A stretch of DNA of 64,000 bases, taken from contig CANJLQ010000002.1 in the NCBI GenBank assembly GCA_947475735.1, positions 62,001 to 126,000 of the forward strand, written 5' to 3'. Below, piece by piece: positions 26,071-34,330 of the stretch. The stretch is from Caulobacteraceae bacterium (lineage in GTDB: Bacteria > Pseudomonadota > Alphaproteobacteria > Caulobacterales > Caulobacteraceae). The first letter of the stretch is position 1; each line of letters starts with the position of its first letter. Under the pieces are notes generated by a model. It was not told where the DNA came from and made no database searches. It saw nothing but the letters and a program-made list of their open reading frames with translations. Position numbers and translations under genes: made by a program.

Positions 26071-26901
26071 GTGGCGGACGCGGCGTTCAGTATCGCGAGG
26101 ATCAGCCGCCTGGCCGGGCCCGCCGGACGACGGCGCGCGCTGGTTCTGACGGCGTCGCTGGCGTTTCACGCCCTGATCCTGGCCCCCCTGGCGCTGAGAC
26201 TGTTCGAGGCCGTGCCGGTTCCGACCTATGACGCCGGGCCGCCGCCGGTCTTCGTCGAGATGGAGCCAAGGCCCCTGCTGACCGGCGAGACGGCACGGAC
26301 GCCGACCTTCGCACGGGCCGCCGTGGAGCCGGATGCGCCGCCGCTGTCGACGCGAACGAGCGCCGAGCGGACGCCGACCCTGGACGACGACGAGGATACC
26401 CCGGCACCGCCCGCCCCTCGCGCCGCTGCGGCCGCACCGCCGGGATCGCCGCCCGCCCCCGCCGACCCCTGGCGCGTCACGGGCGAGAGCCTGGGCGCGG
26501 CCATCGGACGGTCCCTGCGGACGGGAGCGGCAGGCTGCCGGACCATGGACGGGCGTTTGAGTCCCGGCGAACAGGCCCTGTGCGACGAACGGTTCAACGA
26601 GGCGGCCGGGCGCGCCGGACCCCTGGGGCCGCGCACCCTCAATGCCTCCGAGGCCCGGCGAGAAGCCCAATTCGCGCGGGACGGCGCCCAGGCCCTGGCG
26701 CAGTACGAGGCGCGACGTCGGCCGCTGTCCGGCGGTGTCGGGATCGTGGGGCCGGGCGATTGTCCGGGATCGAACCTGGGGGCCGGCTGCGCGGGCGCGC
26801 ATCTGGACCCCGCCCTCCGTCAGGGCGCGACCACCGTCGGCAATCCGGGGCTGCAATCGAACGACCTGACGCCGATGCGGCCGATTCCCGGGCAGGAGTA
26901 G
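26071..26901 (+). CDS. Membrane-anchored proline-rich protein with TonB-like N-terminus
   Basis: A 276-residue protein starting at GTG with GGGGAGG 4-10 bases upstream. Residues about 22-42 form one membrane helix (ALVLTASLAFHALILAPLAL, with the SxxxH pattern seen in TonB-like anchors). A Pro/Ala-rich periplasmic spacer follows (APPAPRAAAAAPPGSPPAPA). The C-terminus, about residues 130-276, has two Cys pairs (GCRTM...LCDER and DCPGS...GCAGA) and no recognisable TonB C-terminal domain. Its role is unknown. A TonB-related energy transducer or an envelope protein are possibilities. Confidence 0.65.
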   Translation: MADAAFSIARISRLAGPAGRRRALVLTASLAFHALILAPLALRLFEAVPVPTYDAGPPPVFVEMEPRPLLTGETARTPTFARAAVEPDAPPLSTRTSAERTPTLDDDEDTPAPPAPRAAAAAPPGSPPAPADPWRVTGESLGAAIGRSLRTGAAGCRTMDGRLSPGEQALCDERFNEAAGRAGPLGPRTLNASEARREAQFARDGAQALAQYEARRRPLSGGVGIVGPGDCPGSNLGAGCAGAHLDPALRQGATTVGNPGLQSNDLTPMRPIPGQE

Positions 26902-26964
26902 AAGCCTGCCGATCGCAGACGCCTGTGGGTAGCGGGTCCGGTTGACCTGTGAGACACTGACGGC

Positions 26965-27261
26965 ATGGCTTCAGTCCGAAAAATGATCGTCGAGGTCCCC
27001 GAAAGCCTGGCATCGGAAATCGATGCTGAGATCGCCTCGGGCGGCTATTCCGATATCGACCAGTTTATCGTCCAGAGCATCGAGGCACGGTTACACCCCG
27101 ATCGCGACAGGCAGCGCGACGGCGAGGTCGAGCACTGGCTGCGGACCGAAGTCGTGGCGACCTATGACGCTTACAAGGCCGACCCGAGCCGACTGTTGTC
27201 CGAGACGGAGGCCTTCAGAATCCTCGATGATCTTGCGGCGGCCCGTGCAGCCAAGGCTTGA
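26965..27261 (+). CDS. ParD-like antitoxin (ribbon-helix-helix)
   Basis: A 98-residue protein. The N-terminal ribbon-helix-helix MIVEVPESLASEIDAEIASG, with YSDIDQFIVQSIEARL, is typical of ParD-type antitoxins. The C-terminal half is acidic and would embrace the toxin. TTGACC at 26942-26947, upstream of the ATG at 26965, could be a -35 element. Its stop overlaps the TTG start of the toxin (TTGA). Confidence 0.85.
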   Translation: MASVRKMIVEVPESLASEIDAEIASGGYSDIDQFIVQSIEARLHPDRDRQRDGEVEHWLRTEVVATYDAYKADPSRLLSETEAFRILDDLAAARAAKA

Positions 27262-27554
27262 AGCGCTTTGCCATCGTATACGATCCTGACGCGGTCGCCG
27301 ACATGGCGGAACTGCAAGCCTGGATCGCCTCAAAGACAACGGAAACGACAGCCGCGAGATATCTCAGCCGTCTGCGGGCCTTCTGCCGTCAGCTGAGAAG
27401 TTTCCCCGAACGCGGAACACTGAGAACCGACCTCCGTCCCGGGCTTCGCACAATCACCTTTGAAGGTCGCGTTGAGGTGGCGTTCGAGGTCGACCTGGAC
27501 CGCGTTGTCATCGTCCGCTTTCTCTACGCCGGCCGCCAGTACGACAGCCGCTGA
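27258..27554 (+). CDS. ParE/RelE superfamily toxin
   Basis: A 98-residue toxin of the ParE/RelE fold: FAIVYDPDAVADMAELQAWI, a central FPERGTLRTDLRPGLRTITF and a terminal VVIVRFLYAGRQYDS. ParE members inhibit gyrase. The start is TTG, overlapping the antitoxin stop by 4 bases, a weak start consistent with keeping toxin below antitoxin. The toxin is convergent with phoB, with only one base between the two stop codons, so there is no room for a terminator. Confidence 0.88.
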   Translation: MKRFAIVYDPDAVADMAELQAWIASKTTETTAARYLSRLRAFCRQLRSFPERGTLRTDLRPGLRTITFEGRVEVAFEVDLDRVVIVRFLYAGRQYDSR

Positions 27555-27555
27555 T

Positions 27556-28245
27556 CTACCCTTCCAGGTCCAGCGAGTAGCCGGCCGAGCGGACGGTGCG
27601 GATCGGGTTGGCGCTTTCGTCGACGTTCAGGGCTTTCCGCAGGCGGCCGACGTGAACGTCGACGGTGCGGGCCTCGACGTAGACGTCACTGCCCCAGACG
27701 GCGTCCAGCAGCTGTTCACGGCTGAACACCCGGCCCGGGTGGCGCATGAAATGGTCCAGCAGGCGGAACTCGGTCGGCCCGAGATGAACCTCCTTGCCGG
27801 CGCGCTTCACGCGGTGAGCGACGCGGTCGATCAGGATGTCGCCGTGGCCGACGCGGTCGTCGGCGAGACCTGGCCGGATGCGGCGCAGGACCGCGCGGAT
27901 GCGGGCGATCAGCTCGGTCATCGAAAACGGCTTGGTCAGATAGTCGTCGGCGCCGGTGTCGAGGCCCCGGACCCGGTCGCTCTCCTCGCCGCGGGCCGTC
28001 AGCATGATGATCGGCAGGTTGCGCGTCTCGGGCCGGCCCCGGATGCGGCGACAGACCTCGATGCCCGACACCTTGGGCAGCATCCAGTCCAGCAGGACCA
28101 GGTCGGGCTGGCGCTCGTCGATCTGAACGAGGCCTTCCTCGCCGTCGGCGGCGACGACGACGTCGTAGCCCTCCTTTTCGAGGTTGTATTGAAGCAGGGT
28201 CGCCAGGGCGTCCTCGTCTTCCATCACCAGGATATAGGGCTGCAC
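27556..28245 (-). CDS. phoB: Phosphate regulon response regulator PhoB
   Basis: A 229-residue OmpR/PhoB-type regulator. The receiver domain has acidic residues D10, E11 and D12, the phosphoacceptor D53 in LVLLDWMLP, T in MLTARGEE and K in YLTKPFS. The winged helix ends with VYVEARTVDVHVGRLRKALN and TVRSAGYSLDLEG. PhoB activates the Pho regulon on phosphate starvation. It is the last gene of pstC-pstA-pstB-phoU-phoB, 13 bases after phoU. The regulon site at 32798 is a candidate target. Confidence 0.97.
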   Translation of the reverse strand: MQPYILVMEDEDALATLLQYNLEKEGYDVVVAADGEEGLVQIDERQPDLVLLDWMLPKVSGIEVCRRIRGRPETRNLPIIMLTARGEESDRVRGLDTGADDYLTKPFSMTELIARIRAVLRRIRPGLADDRVGHGDILIDRVAHRVKRAGKEVHLGPTEFRLLDHFMRHPGRVFSREQLLDAVWGSDVYVEARTVDVHVGRLRKALNVDESANPIRTVRSAGYSLDLEG

Positions 28246-28258
28246 TCAGAACTCTCCG

Positions 28259-28999
28259 TCAGGTCGTCGGCGGCGGCGTGGGCATGTGCCCGGTATCGGC
28301 GTCCCAATCGCCCGGCGAGGGCGTCCAGCGCGGACGTTCGCCGGTCATCTCGTCGCCGGTGATCTCGTAGTGGATGACCTCTGCGATATTGGTCGCGTGG
28401 TCGCCGATGCGTTCCAGGTTCTTGGCCATGAACAGCAGATGGGTGCAGGCGCTGATCGTGCGCGGGTCGCCCATCATGTAGGTCAGCAGCTCTCGGAAGA
28501 GAGCGTTGTAGTGCTCGTCGACCTCGTCGTCCGAAGCCCACACCGCCATCGCCCGGTCGATCTCCGAGGCCGTATAGGCGTCCAGCACGTCGCGCAGCCG
28601 CATGGACACCAGCTTGCCCATCCGCTCGATCGAGCGGGTCAGGGGCTGCATCGGCTCGGTCTCGGCCAGGCTGAGCGCGCGCTTGGCGATATTCTTGGCC
28701 AGGTCGCCGGTGCGCTCCAGATCGACCGAGAGCTTCATGGCCGACAGCGTCCGTCTGAGATCCGACGCCACGGGCTGGCGCAGGGCGATCAGGCGGATGG
28801 CCTTCTTCTCGATGTCCCTGTGCATGGCGTCGAGCTTGGCATCCCGCTCGACCACCGCGCGGGCCAGGGCGATGTCGCGGCGGGCGACGCTCTCGACCGC
28901 GTCGGCGACCTGGGCCTCGGCGAGACCGCCCATGCGGGCGACCTCCGCCGTCAGCTGGTTGAGTTCGTCGCCATAAGCCTTGACCGTGTGCTGGTTCAT
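28259..28999 (-). CDS. phoU: Phosphate signalling complex protein PhoU
   Basis: A 246-residue all-helical protein with two PhoU repeats. Each repeat carries the metal-binding signature ExxxD: DLERTGDLAKNIA near residue 88 and NLERIGDHATNIAE near residue 190. PhoU links PstSCAB to PhoR and keeps the kinase off when phosphate is abundant. The ATG at 28999 is the first that gives the conserved HTVKAYGDELNQL start; the frame is open further upstream but overlaps pstB. A Pro/Thr-rich tail of about 25 residues is atypical. Confidence 0.96.
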   Translation of the reverse strand: MNQHTVKAYGDELNQLTAEVARMGGLAEAQVADAVESVARRDIALARAVVERDAKLDAMHRDIEKKAIRLIALRQPVASDLRRTLSAMKLSVDLERTGDLAKNIAKRALSLAETEPMQPLTRSIERMGKLVSMRLRDVLDAYTASEIDRAMAVWASDDEVDEHYNALFRELLTYMMGDPRTISACTHLLFMAKNLERIGDHATNIAEVIHYEITGDEMTGERPRWTPSPGDWDADTGHMPTPPPTT

Positions 29000-29007
29000 A
29001 GAGGCCC

Positions 29008-29976
29008 TTAACCGAACCGGCCGGTGATGTAGTCGAGGGTGCGCCGCTCGCGGGGATTCGTGAAGATTTCCTCGGTGTTGCCGTGCTCGACCAGGCGGCC
29101 GAGGTGGAAGAAGGCCGTGCGCTGGCTGACCCGCGCCGCCTGGGCCATGGAGTGGGTGACGATGACGATGCAGTACTGCTCGCGCAGTTCGTCGATCAGC
29201 TCCTCGATCTTGGCGGTGGCGATGGGGTCCAGCGCCGAGCAGGGCTCGTCCATCAGGATGACTTCGGGGTTCACGGCGATGGCGCGGGCGATGACCAGGC
29301 GCTGCTGCTGACCACCCGACAGGCCGGTGCCGGCCGAATGCAGGCGGTCGGCGACCTCGTCCCACAGGCCGGCGCGCTTCAGCGAGACCTCGACGATGGC
29401 ATCCATCTCGGCCTTGGAGCTGGTCAGGCCGTGGATGCGCGGACCGTAGGCGACGTTCTCGTAGATGGTCTTGGGAAAGGGGTTCGGCTTCTGGAAGACC
29501 ATGCCGACCTGGGCCCGCAGCAGGACGGGATCCACGGAACGGGCGTTGATGTCCTCGTCGTCCATCAGGATGCGGCCGGTGACCCTGGCGCCCTGAATGG
29601 TGTCGTTCATCCGGTTCATGCAGCGCAGGAAGGTCGACTTGCCGCAGCCCGACGGACCGATGAAGGCGGTGACGGTCTTGTCGGGGATGTCCAGGCTGAC
29701 GTCGTACAGCGCCTGTTTGTCACCATAGAAGACCGAGACGTCGCGGGCCGCGATCTTGGTCGGACCGACGGGGGCGGACGGGGCGGTGACGGTCGGGGTG
29801 TGAGCCGCCTCTTCGGCGGAAGCCGAAGCGTCCGTCGGCAGGACGGTCTCGTCGCGGCGGTCGGTACTGGCGGCGGCACCCGGGAGGACCTGTCCGCCCA
29901 TGCGCGGCGTCTGGATTGGGTCGGCCGACCCACCGCCCTCATGGCCGTCCGGGCTGCGGAAGAAGGGGAGTTTCAT
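29008..29976 (-). CDS. pstB: Phosphate import ATP-binding protein PstB
   Basis: A 322-residue ABC ATPase. Walker A is GPSGCGKST at residues 107-115, the signature is [17 protein letters not shown], Walker B is [15 protein letters not shown], and the H-loop is [11 protein letters not shown]. The PstB core begins at [16 protein letters not shown], about residue 72. The preceding part is a low-complexity A/P/T/D-rich extension absent from the usual 250-270-residue PstB. ATG 29976 is preferred to GTG 29988. The gene lies 5 bases after the pstA stop. Confidence 0.96.
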   Translation of the reverse strand: MKLPFFRSPDGHEGGGSADPIQTPRMGGQVLPGAAASTDRRDETVLPTDASASAEEAAHTPTVTAPSAPVGPTKIAARDVSVFYGDKQALYDVSLDIPDKTVTAFIGPSGCGKSTFLRCMNRMNDTIQGARVTGRILMDDEDINARSVDPVLLRAQVGMVFQKPNPFPKTIYENVAYGPRIHGLTSSKAEMDAIVEVSLKRAGLWDEVADRLHSAGTGLSGGQQQRLVIARAIAVNPEVILMDEPCSALDPIATAKIEELIDELREQYCIVIVTHSMAQAARVSQRTAFFHLGRLVEHGNTEEIFTNPRERRTLDYITGRFG

Positions 29977-29981
29977 GGAGC

Positions 29982-31280
29982 TTACCACCGGCGTTCGAAC
30001 CGCCGGCGCAACAGGATCGCGGCGGCGTTCATGACGATCATGAAGGCGAGGAGGACGAGGATCGCGGCGGCCGTCCGCTCGTGGAAGGCCAGTTCGGACG
30101 CGTTTTCCCAGATGTAGACCAGCGACGGCAGGGCACCGGCGGGCTCGTTGATCGCGCCGGGGATGCCCGGGACGAAGCTGACCATGCCGATCAGCAGCAG
30201 GGGCGCGGTCTCGCCCAGGGCATGGGCCATGGAAATGATGGTGCCGGTCATGACGCCCGGCATGGCCAGGGGCAGGACGTGGTGGAACACGGTCTGGGTG
30301 CGGCTGGCGCCCATCGCCAGGGCCGCCTCGCGGATCGAGGGCGGCACGGCCTTCAGCGAGGAGCGGGTGGCGATGATGATGGTCGGCAGGGCCATCAGGG
30401 CCAGCACCAGCCCTCCGACCAGCGGCGAAGAGCGCGGCAGGTGGGCGAAGTTGATGAACAGGGCCAGACCCAGCAGGCCGTAGACGATCGAGGGGACCGC
30501 CGCGAGATTGTTGATGTTCACCTCGATCAGATCGGTGATCCGGCCCTTCCTGGCGAACTCCTCCAGATAGACCGCCGCGCCGACCCCGAGCGGGATGGCC
30601 AGCAGCGCGGTGACCAGCAGCATCAGGGCCGAGCCCACCACGGCGCCGAGCACGCCGGCCAGCTCTGGCTCAGTCGAGTCGCCCTGGGTGAACAGCAGGG
30701 TGTTGAAGACGGAGGTGACCGACCCGTCGCGCTTGAGATCGTCCAGCCACTGCATCTGCTGGTCCGAGAGCCGGCGCAGCTCCGCCGCCTCCTCTCGGGT
30801 GATCTCGCCCTTGTAGTAGAGGTCGGCGTCGTCCGACATCGGGGCGGTGATCTCGATCGTGCGACCGATGACGGTGGGGTCGCGGCGCACCAGATCGGCG
30901 GCCCTGAACTTGAGCTCGGACGACAGCAGGGTGCGATAGGCGGTCGCCTGGGTGCCGACGGCGTCGTCGACCACGCCCAGACGGGCCAGTTGTTGCTCGG
31001 CGACCAGCAACTGGAAGTTGGTGCCCTGGGGATAGGCGCGGTCGATGCGCGCCGGGTCCATGTAGACGGGCACGGTGATCTGGTTGGCGGTGAAGGCCGA
31101 GTGGCCCTGCTCGATGATCCGGCCCAGCAGCAGGATCAGGAAGCCGATGGCGATGGCGATGGCGATCAGGCCATAGGCCCGGAATCGGGCCTCGCGGGCA
31201 TAGCGTTTCTTCAGGCCGCGCTGAAGCGCGCCGACGCGGGCCTGGCGTCCGGTCTTCGGATCGACGGTCGCGTCAGTCAT
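29982..31280 (-). CDS. pstA: Phosphate ABC transporter permease PstA
   Basis: A 432-residue permease. It has an N-terminal TM near residues 37-58 and then a roughly 150-residue periplasmic domain (DUF3333 type, common in alphaproteobacterial PstA). The BPD-transport core shows [19 protein letters not shown] and the EAA loop [20 protein letters not shown] near residue 315. It is longer than the E. coli protein because of the periplasmic insert. It overlaps pstC by 8 bases. Confidence 0.95.
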   Translation of the reverse strand: MTDATVDPKTGRQARVGALQRGLKKRYAREARFRAYGLIAIAIAIGFLILLLGRIIEQGHSAFTANQITVPVYMDPARIDRAYPQGTNFQLLVAEQQLARLGVVDDAVGTQATAYRTLLSSELKFRAADLVRRDPTVIGRTIEITAPMSDDADLYYKGEITREEAAELRRLSDQQMQWLDDLKRDGSVTSVFNTLLFTQGDSTEPELAGVLGAVVGSALMLLVTALLAIPLGVGAAVYLEEFARKGRITDLIEVNINNLAAVPSIVYGLLGLALFINFAHLPRSSPLVGGLVLALMALPTIIIATRSSLKAVPPSIREAALAMGASRTQTVFHHVLPLAMPGVMTGTIISMAHALGETAPLLLIGMVSFVPGIPGAINEPAGALPSLVYIWENASELAFHERTAAAILVLLAFMIVMNAAAILLRRRFERRW

Positions 31281-32706
31281 ACTGTTCCCGATAAGTCTGG
31301 ACGATGCGCTGGGCGACGATGTTGAGCAGCAGGGTCACGACGAACAGGGTCAGGCCCAGACCGAAGGCCGCCAAGGTCTTGGCGCTGTCGAACTCCTGAT
31401 CCCCGGTCAGCAGGGTGACGATCTGGACGGTGACGGTGGTGACCGTGTCCAGCGGGTTGAGCGTCAGATTGGCGGCGAGGCCGGCGGCCATGGTCACGAT
31501 CATGGTCTCGCCGATCGCGCGCGACACGGCCAGCAGCATGGCGCCGGCGATGCCCGGGAGGGCGGCGGGCAGCAACACCCGTCCGACCGTCTCGGACTTT
31601 GTCGCGCCCATCGCATAGGAGCCGTCGCGCAGCGACTGGGGCACGGCGTTGATGATGTCGTCGGACAGCGAACTGACGAAGGGGATCAGCATGATCCCCA
31701 TGACGCCGCCCGCGACCAGGGCCATCTGGTTCTGGACCAGCATCAGATACTGACCCAGCCCGTCCAGAGGCCCGCCGACCAGGAGCGCCCCGATGCCGTT
31801 GAAGAACTCGCGGAAGGCGGGGCCCACGGTCAGGGCGGCGAAGAAGCCGTAGACCACGGTCGGGACCCCGGCGAGGATCTCCAGCATCGGCTTGACCACG
31901 CCGCGCGTGATCGGCCCGGCGTATTCCGAAAGATAGATGGCCGAGAACAGGCCGACCGGGGCGGCCACCGCCATGGCGATCAGCATGATCAGGAAGGTGC
32001 CCGCGAACAGCGGTACGGCGCCGAACGCCCCGGTCGATCCGACCTGATCGGCGCGGATGGCGATCTGGGGGCTCCACTGGGTGCCGAACAGGAACTCGGT
32101 GATCGGCACCCGATCGAAGAAGCGCGCGGCGTCGAACACCAGGGAGAAGACGATCCCGACCGTGGTCAGGATGGCCACCACCGAACAGGCGAACAGCAGG
32201 CCGCCGATCCAGCCCTCCACGCGGTTGCGGGCGCGCAGCCGGGGCCCGATCTGGGCGAAGGCGAGCAGACCGCCCAGCAGGGACGCCAGAACGACCCCGG
32301 CGATGCCGCCCCACAGCAGGGTGCGCTGGATGCCCGCCGAGCGCGCCGCCTCGCTTTCCAGCGTTTGGGCCAGAGGGCCGGTCCAGGTCTGGAACGGACG
32401 CTGACCTTCGCCGAGAAGGCGCGCGTCGTTCAGGAAGGCGTCGCGGCGGAACGGCTCCATCTCCTGAACCACCTCCGGCGTGCCGGCGGCGACCAGATTC
32501 TGGGCGATGGGACCCGAGAAGATTCCGGCGAGGATGATGACCGCCAGCGCCGGCGCGGCGACCCAGATCAGCGCGTAATAGCCATGCTGTTGCGGTCGCG
32601 AATGGGCCTTGGGCGCACCGACCGCGCGGCGATCGGCAAGCAGCAGTCCCCCCGCATAGGCGATGAGGGCCATGACGGCGACCACAGGAATCAGAAACCA
32701 GATCAT
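31273..32706 (-). CDS. pstC: Phosphate ABC transporter permease PstC
   Basis: A 477-residue permease with an extended N-terminus. TMs near residues 4-24 and 45-65 and a periplasmic stretch precede the canonical six-helix core. Core motifs include LEILAGVPTVVYGFFAALTV and the EAA loop PQSLRDGSYAMGATKSETV near residue 365. It is the first gene of the pst operon, 92 bases downstream of the Pho box. No PstS phosphate-binding protein is encoded nearby, so that subunit must come from another locus. Confidence 0.95.
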   Translation of the reverse strand: MIWFLIPVVAVMALIAYAGGLLLADRRAVGAPKAHSRPQQHGYYALIWVAAPALAVIILAGIFSGPIAQNLVAAGTPEVVQEMEPFRRDAFLNDARLLGEGQRPFQTWTGPLAQTLESEAARSAGIQRTLLWGGIAGVVLASLLGGLLAFAQIGPRLRARNRVEGWIGGLLFACSVVAILTTVGIVFSLVFDAARFFDRVPITEFLFGTQWSPQIAIRADQVGSTGAFGAVPLFAGTFLIMLIAMAVAAPVGLFSAIYLSEYAGPITRGVVKPMLEILAGVPTVVYGFFAALTVGPAFREFFNGIGALLVGGPLDGLGQYLMLVQNQMALVAGGVMGIMLIPFVSSLSDDIINAVPQSLRDGSYAMGATKSETVGRVLLPAALPGIAGAMLLAVSRAIGETMIVTMAAGLAANLTLNPLDTVTTVTVQIVTLLTGDQEFDSAKTLAAFGLGLTLFVVTLLLNIVAQRIVQTYREQYD

Positions 32707-32797
32707 CAGGCCCCTAGCGACACGCGCCGGAATCAGAGGCCGCGCCGATCATCGGCCCGTCTCGGCGCGGAAACTGCCCTTTGATGGTCAGCGGATT

Positions 32798-32815
32798 AGG
32801 ACGGTTCCATGACAG
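32798..32815 (-). promoter_or_regulatory. Pho box upstream of pstC
   Basis: On the minus strand CTGTCAT (32809-32815), a 4-base spacer, then CCGTCCT (32798-32804) matches the PhoB direct-repeat consensus CTGTCAT-N4-CTGTCAT at 7/7 and 5/7 positions. It faces pstC, 92 bases upstream of its ATG, and lies downstream of the phoR stop. This suggests that the pst-phoU-phoB unit has its own phosphate-controlled promoter, separate from phoR. Confidence 0.78.
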
Positions 32816-32852
32816 TTCTGCAACGGCGACGGTGGACGCCGTCGTCGAGCCA

Positions 32853-34259
32853 TCATGCGGGCGCGCTGGGCGGGGCCGGACCGTCCGGCTGGGGGAAATA
32901 GGCGACCAGAAGCGACCCCTCGCCCGGCGCGCTTTCGACCGTCAGGCCACCCCGGTGGCGGTTGACGATATGTTTGACGATGGCCAGCCCCAGGCCGGTG
33001 CCGGGCCGGTCGCCGCTCTTTTGACCCTCGACGCGGTAGAACCGCTCGGTCAGGCGGGGCAGGTGCTCGCGGGCCATGCCCGGCCCGTAGTCGCGCACGG
33101 CGACGGCCACATAGCGAGCGGCGGTGTCGCGATCCGGCGTCAGCAGCGACAGGCGCGTCGCGCCGGGCAGTCTGGCGACCGCGGCCGCCTCGGCGTCGAG
33201 GTCGGTTCGGACGGTCAGCTCGACCAGTCCGCCGACGGCGGAGTATTTGATCGCGTTGTCGGTCAGGTTCTGGATGACCTGGACGATCTCGTCGCGGTCG
33301 CCGGTGATCCGCGCCTCGCCGGGCGGCCCGTCCAGCAGAACGGTGACGCCCTTCTCCTGGGACAGGACGCTGATCGCGTCGACGACGTCGGAGGCGGCCC
33401 GGGCGACGTCGACCCGGCCCGAGGGCGGAATGTGCTCGTTCAGCTCGATCCGGCTGAGCGACAGCAGGTCGGCGACCAGCCGGCTCATGCGATTGGCCTG
33501 GGCGGCCATGATGTCGAGAAACCGGTCGCGCGCGACGCTGTCGTCGCGGGCATGGCCCTTCAGCGTTTCGATGAAGCCGCTGAGCGAGGCCAGAGGGGTG
33601 CGCAGCTCGTGGCTGGCGTTGGCCAGGAAGTCGACCCGCATGAGCTCCATGCGCCGCACGTCGGTCTCGTCGCGCAGGCCCAGGATCGCGGTCGGGGGCC
33701 CGCCGGTCGAGGACGGCAAGGGTCGAACCCAGGCCTTCCAGTGCCGCACCTGGGAGCCGGCGGCGGTGTAGTCGGTCGTGCGTCCCAGGCCCCCGAACAG
33801 CGCCTCGTCTACCGCTTCCAGCACGCCGGGATCGCGCATGGCGGACACCAGCAGGGAGCCCTGGCGAGGAATGCGCAGCAGATCGCGCGCGGCCCGGTTC
33901 GCCAGGATGATCCGCCGACCGGCGATGTCGTCGGCCTCGCCGCCGGCCACGATCATGACCGGATCGTCCAGCGCCTCGAACACGGCGTCCAGCAGGCGGG
34001 CGTCCTCTGCGTTGGGGCCGGCATCGACCGCCGCCTCGGCGACGGCGTCGCGGTCGGTGGCGGTCCGGGAGGGTCGACTGCCGAGCCAGGTCACCAGAGC
34101 CACCACCGCGGCTCCGGCCAGAAGCCAAAGCGCCATGTCGGGGCGCGCGGCCGCCAGCAGCAGCATGATGACCACCGCAACGCTGCCGGTCGTGCCGGCG
34201 GTCCAGAGCCTGGAACTGGCCAGGGGCACCACCGGCGAAGATGTGTCCGAAAAAGGCAT
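32853..34259 (-). CDS. phoR: Phosphate regulon sensor histidine kinase PhoR
   Basis: A 468-residue sensor kinase. Two close transmembrane helices near residues 18-55 have almost no periplasmic loop. A PAS-like region follows, then HisKA with FLANASHELRTPLASLSGFI (His near residue 218). The HATPase boxes are NLTDNAIKYS (N), DYGPGMAREHLPRL (G1) and RPGTGLGLAIVKHIVNRH (G2). The short-loop topology is typical of PhoR, which senses the PstSCAB-PhoU state instead of a ligand. ATG 34259 is chosen for GAGG upstream; an ATG at 34313 is also in frame. Confidence 0.93.
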   Translation of the reverse strand: MPFSDTSSPVVPLASSRLWTAGTTGSVAVVIMLLLAAARPDMALWLLAGAAVVALVTWLGSRPSRTATDRDAVAEAAVDAGPNAEDARLLDAVFEALDDPVMIVAGGEADDIAGRRIILANRAARDLLRIPRQGSLLVSAMRDPGVLEAVDEALFGGLGRTTDYTAAGSQVRHWKAWVRPLPSSTGGPPTAILGLRDETDVRRMELMRVDFLANASHELRTPLASLSGFIETLKGHARDDSVARDRFLDIMAAQANRMSRLVADLLSLSRIELNEHIPPSGRVDVARAASDVVDAISVLSQEKGVTVLLDGPPGEARITGDRDEIVQVIQNLTDNAIKYSAVGGLVELTVRTDLDAEAAAVARLPGATRLSLLTPDRDTAARYVAVAVRDYGPGMAREHLPRLTERFYRVEGQKSGDRPGTGLGLAIVKHIVNRHRGGLTVESAPGEGSLLVAYFPQPDGPAPPSAPA

Positions 34260-34330
34260 CAGGCGTCCGCCTCGGGCGGCTGGAGGCCCCCGCGATTCGC
34301 CAAGAGTTATCATTCGAGCGCGGCGGCACC

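Noticed and set aside
26071..26901. Calling this gene tonB
   Set aside because: Only the anchor and proline-rich spacer are TonB-like; the C-terminal receptor-binding domain is not recognisable.
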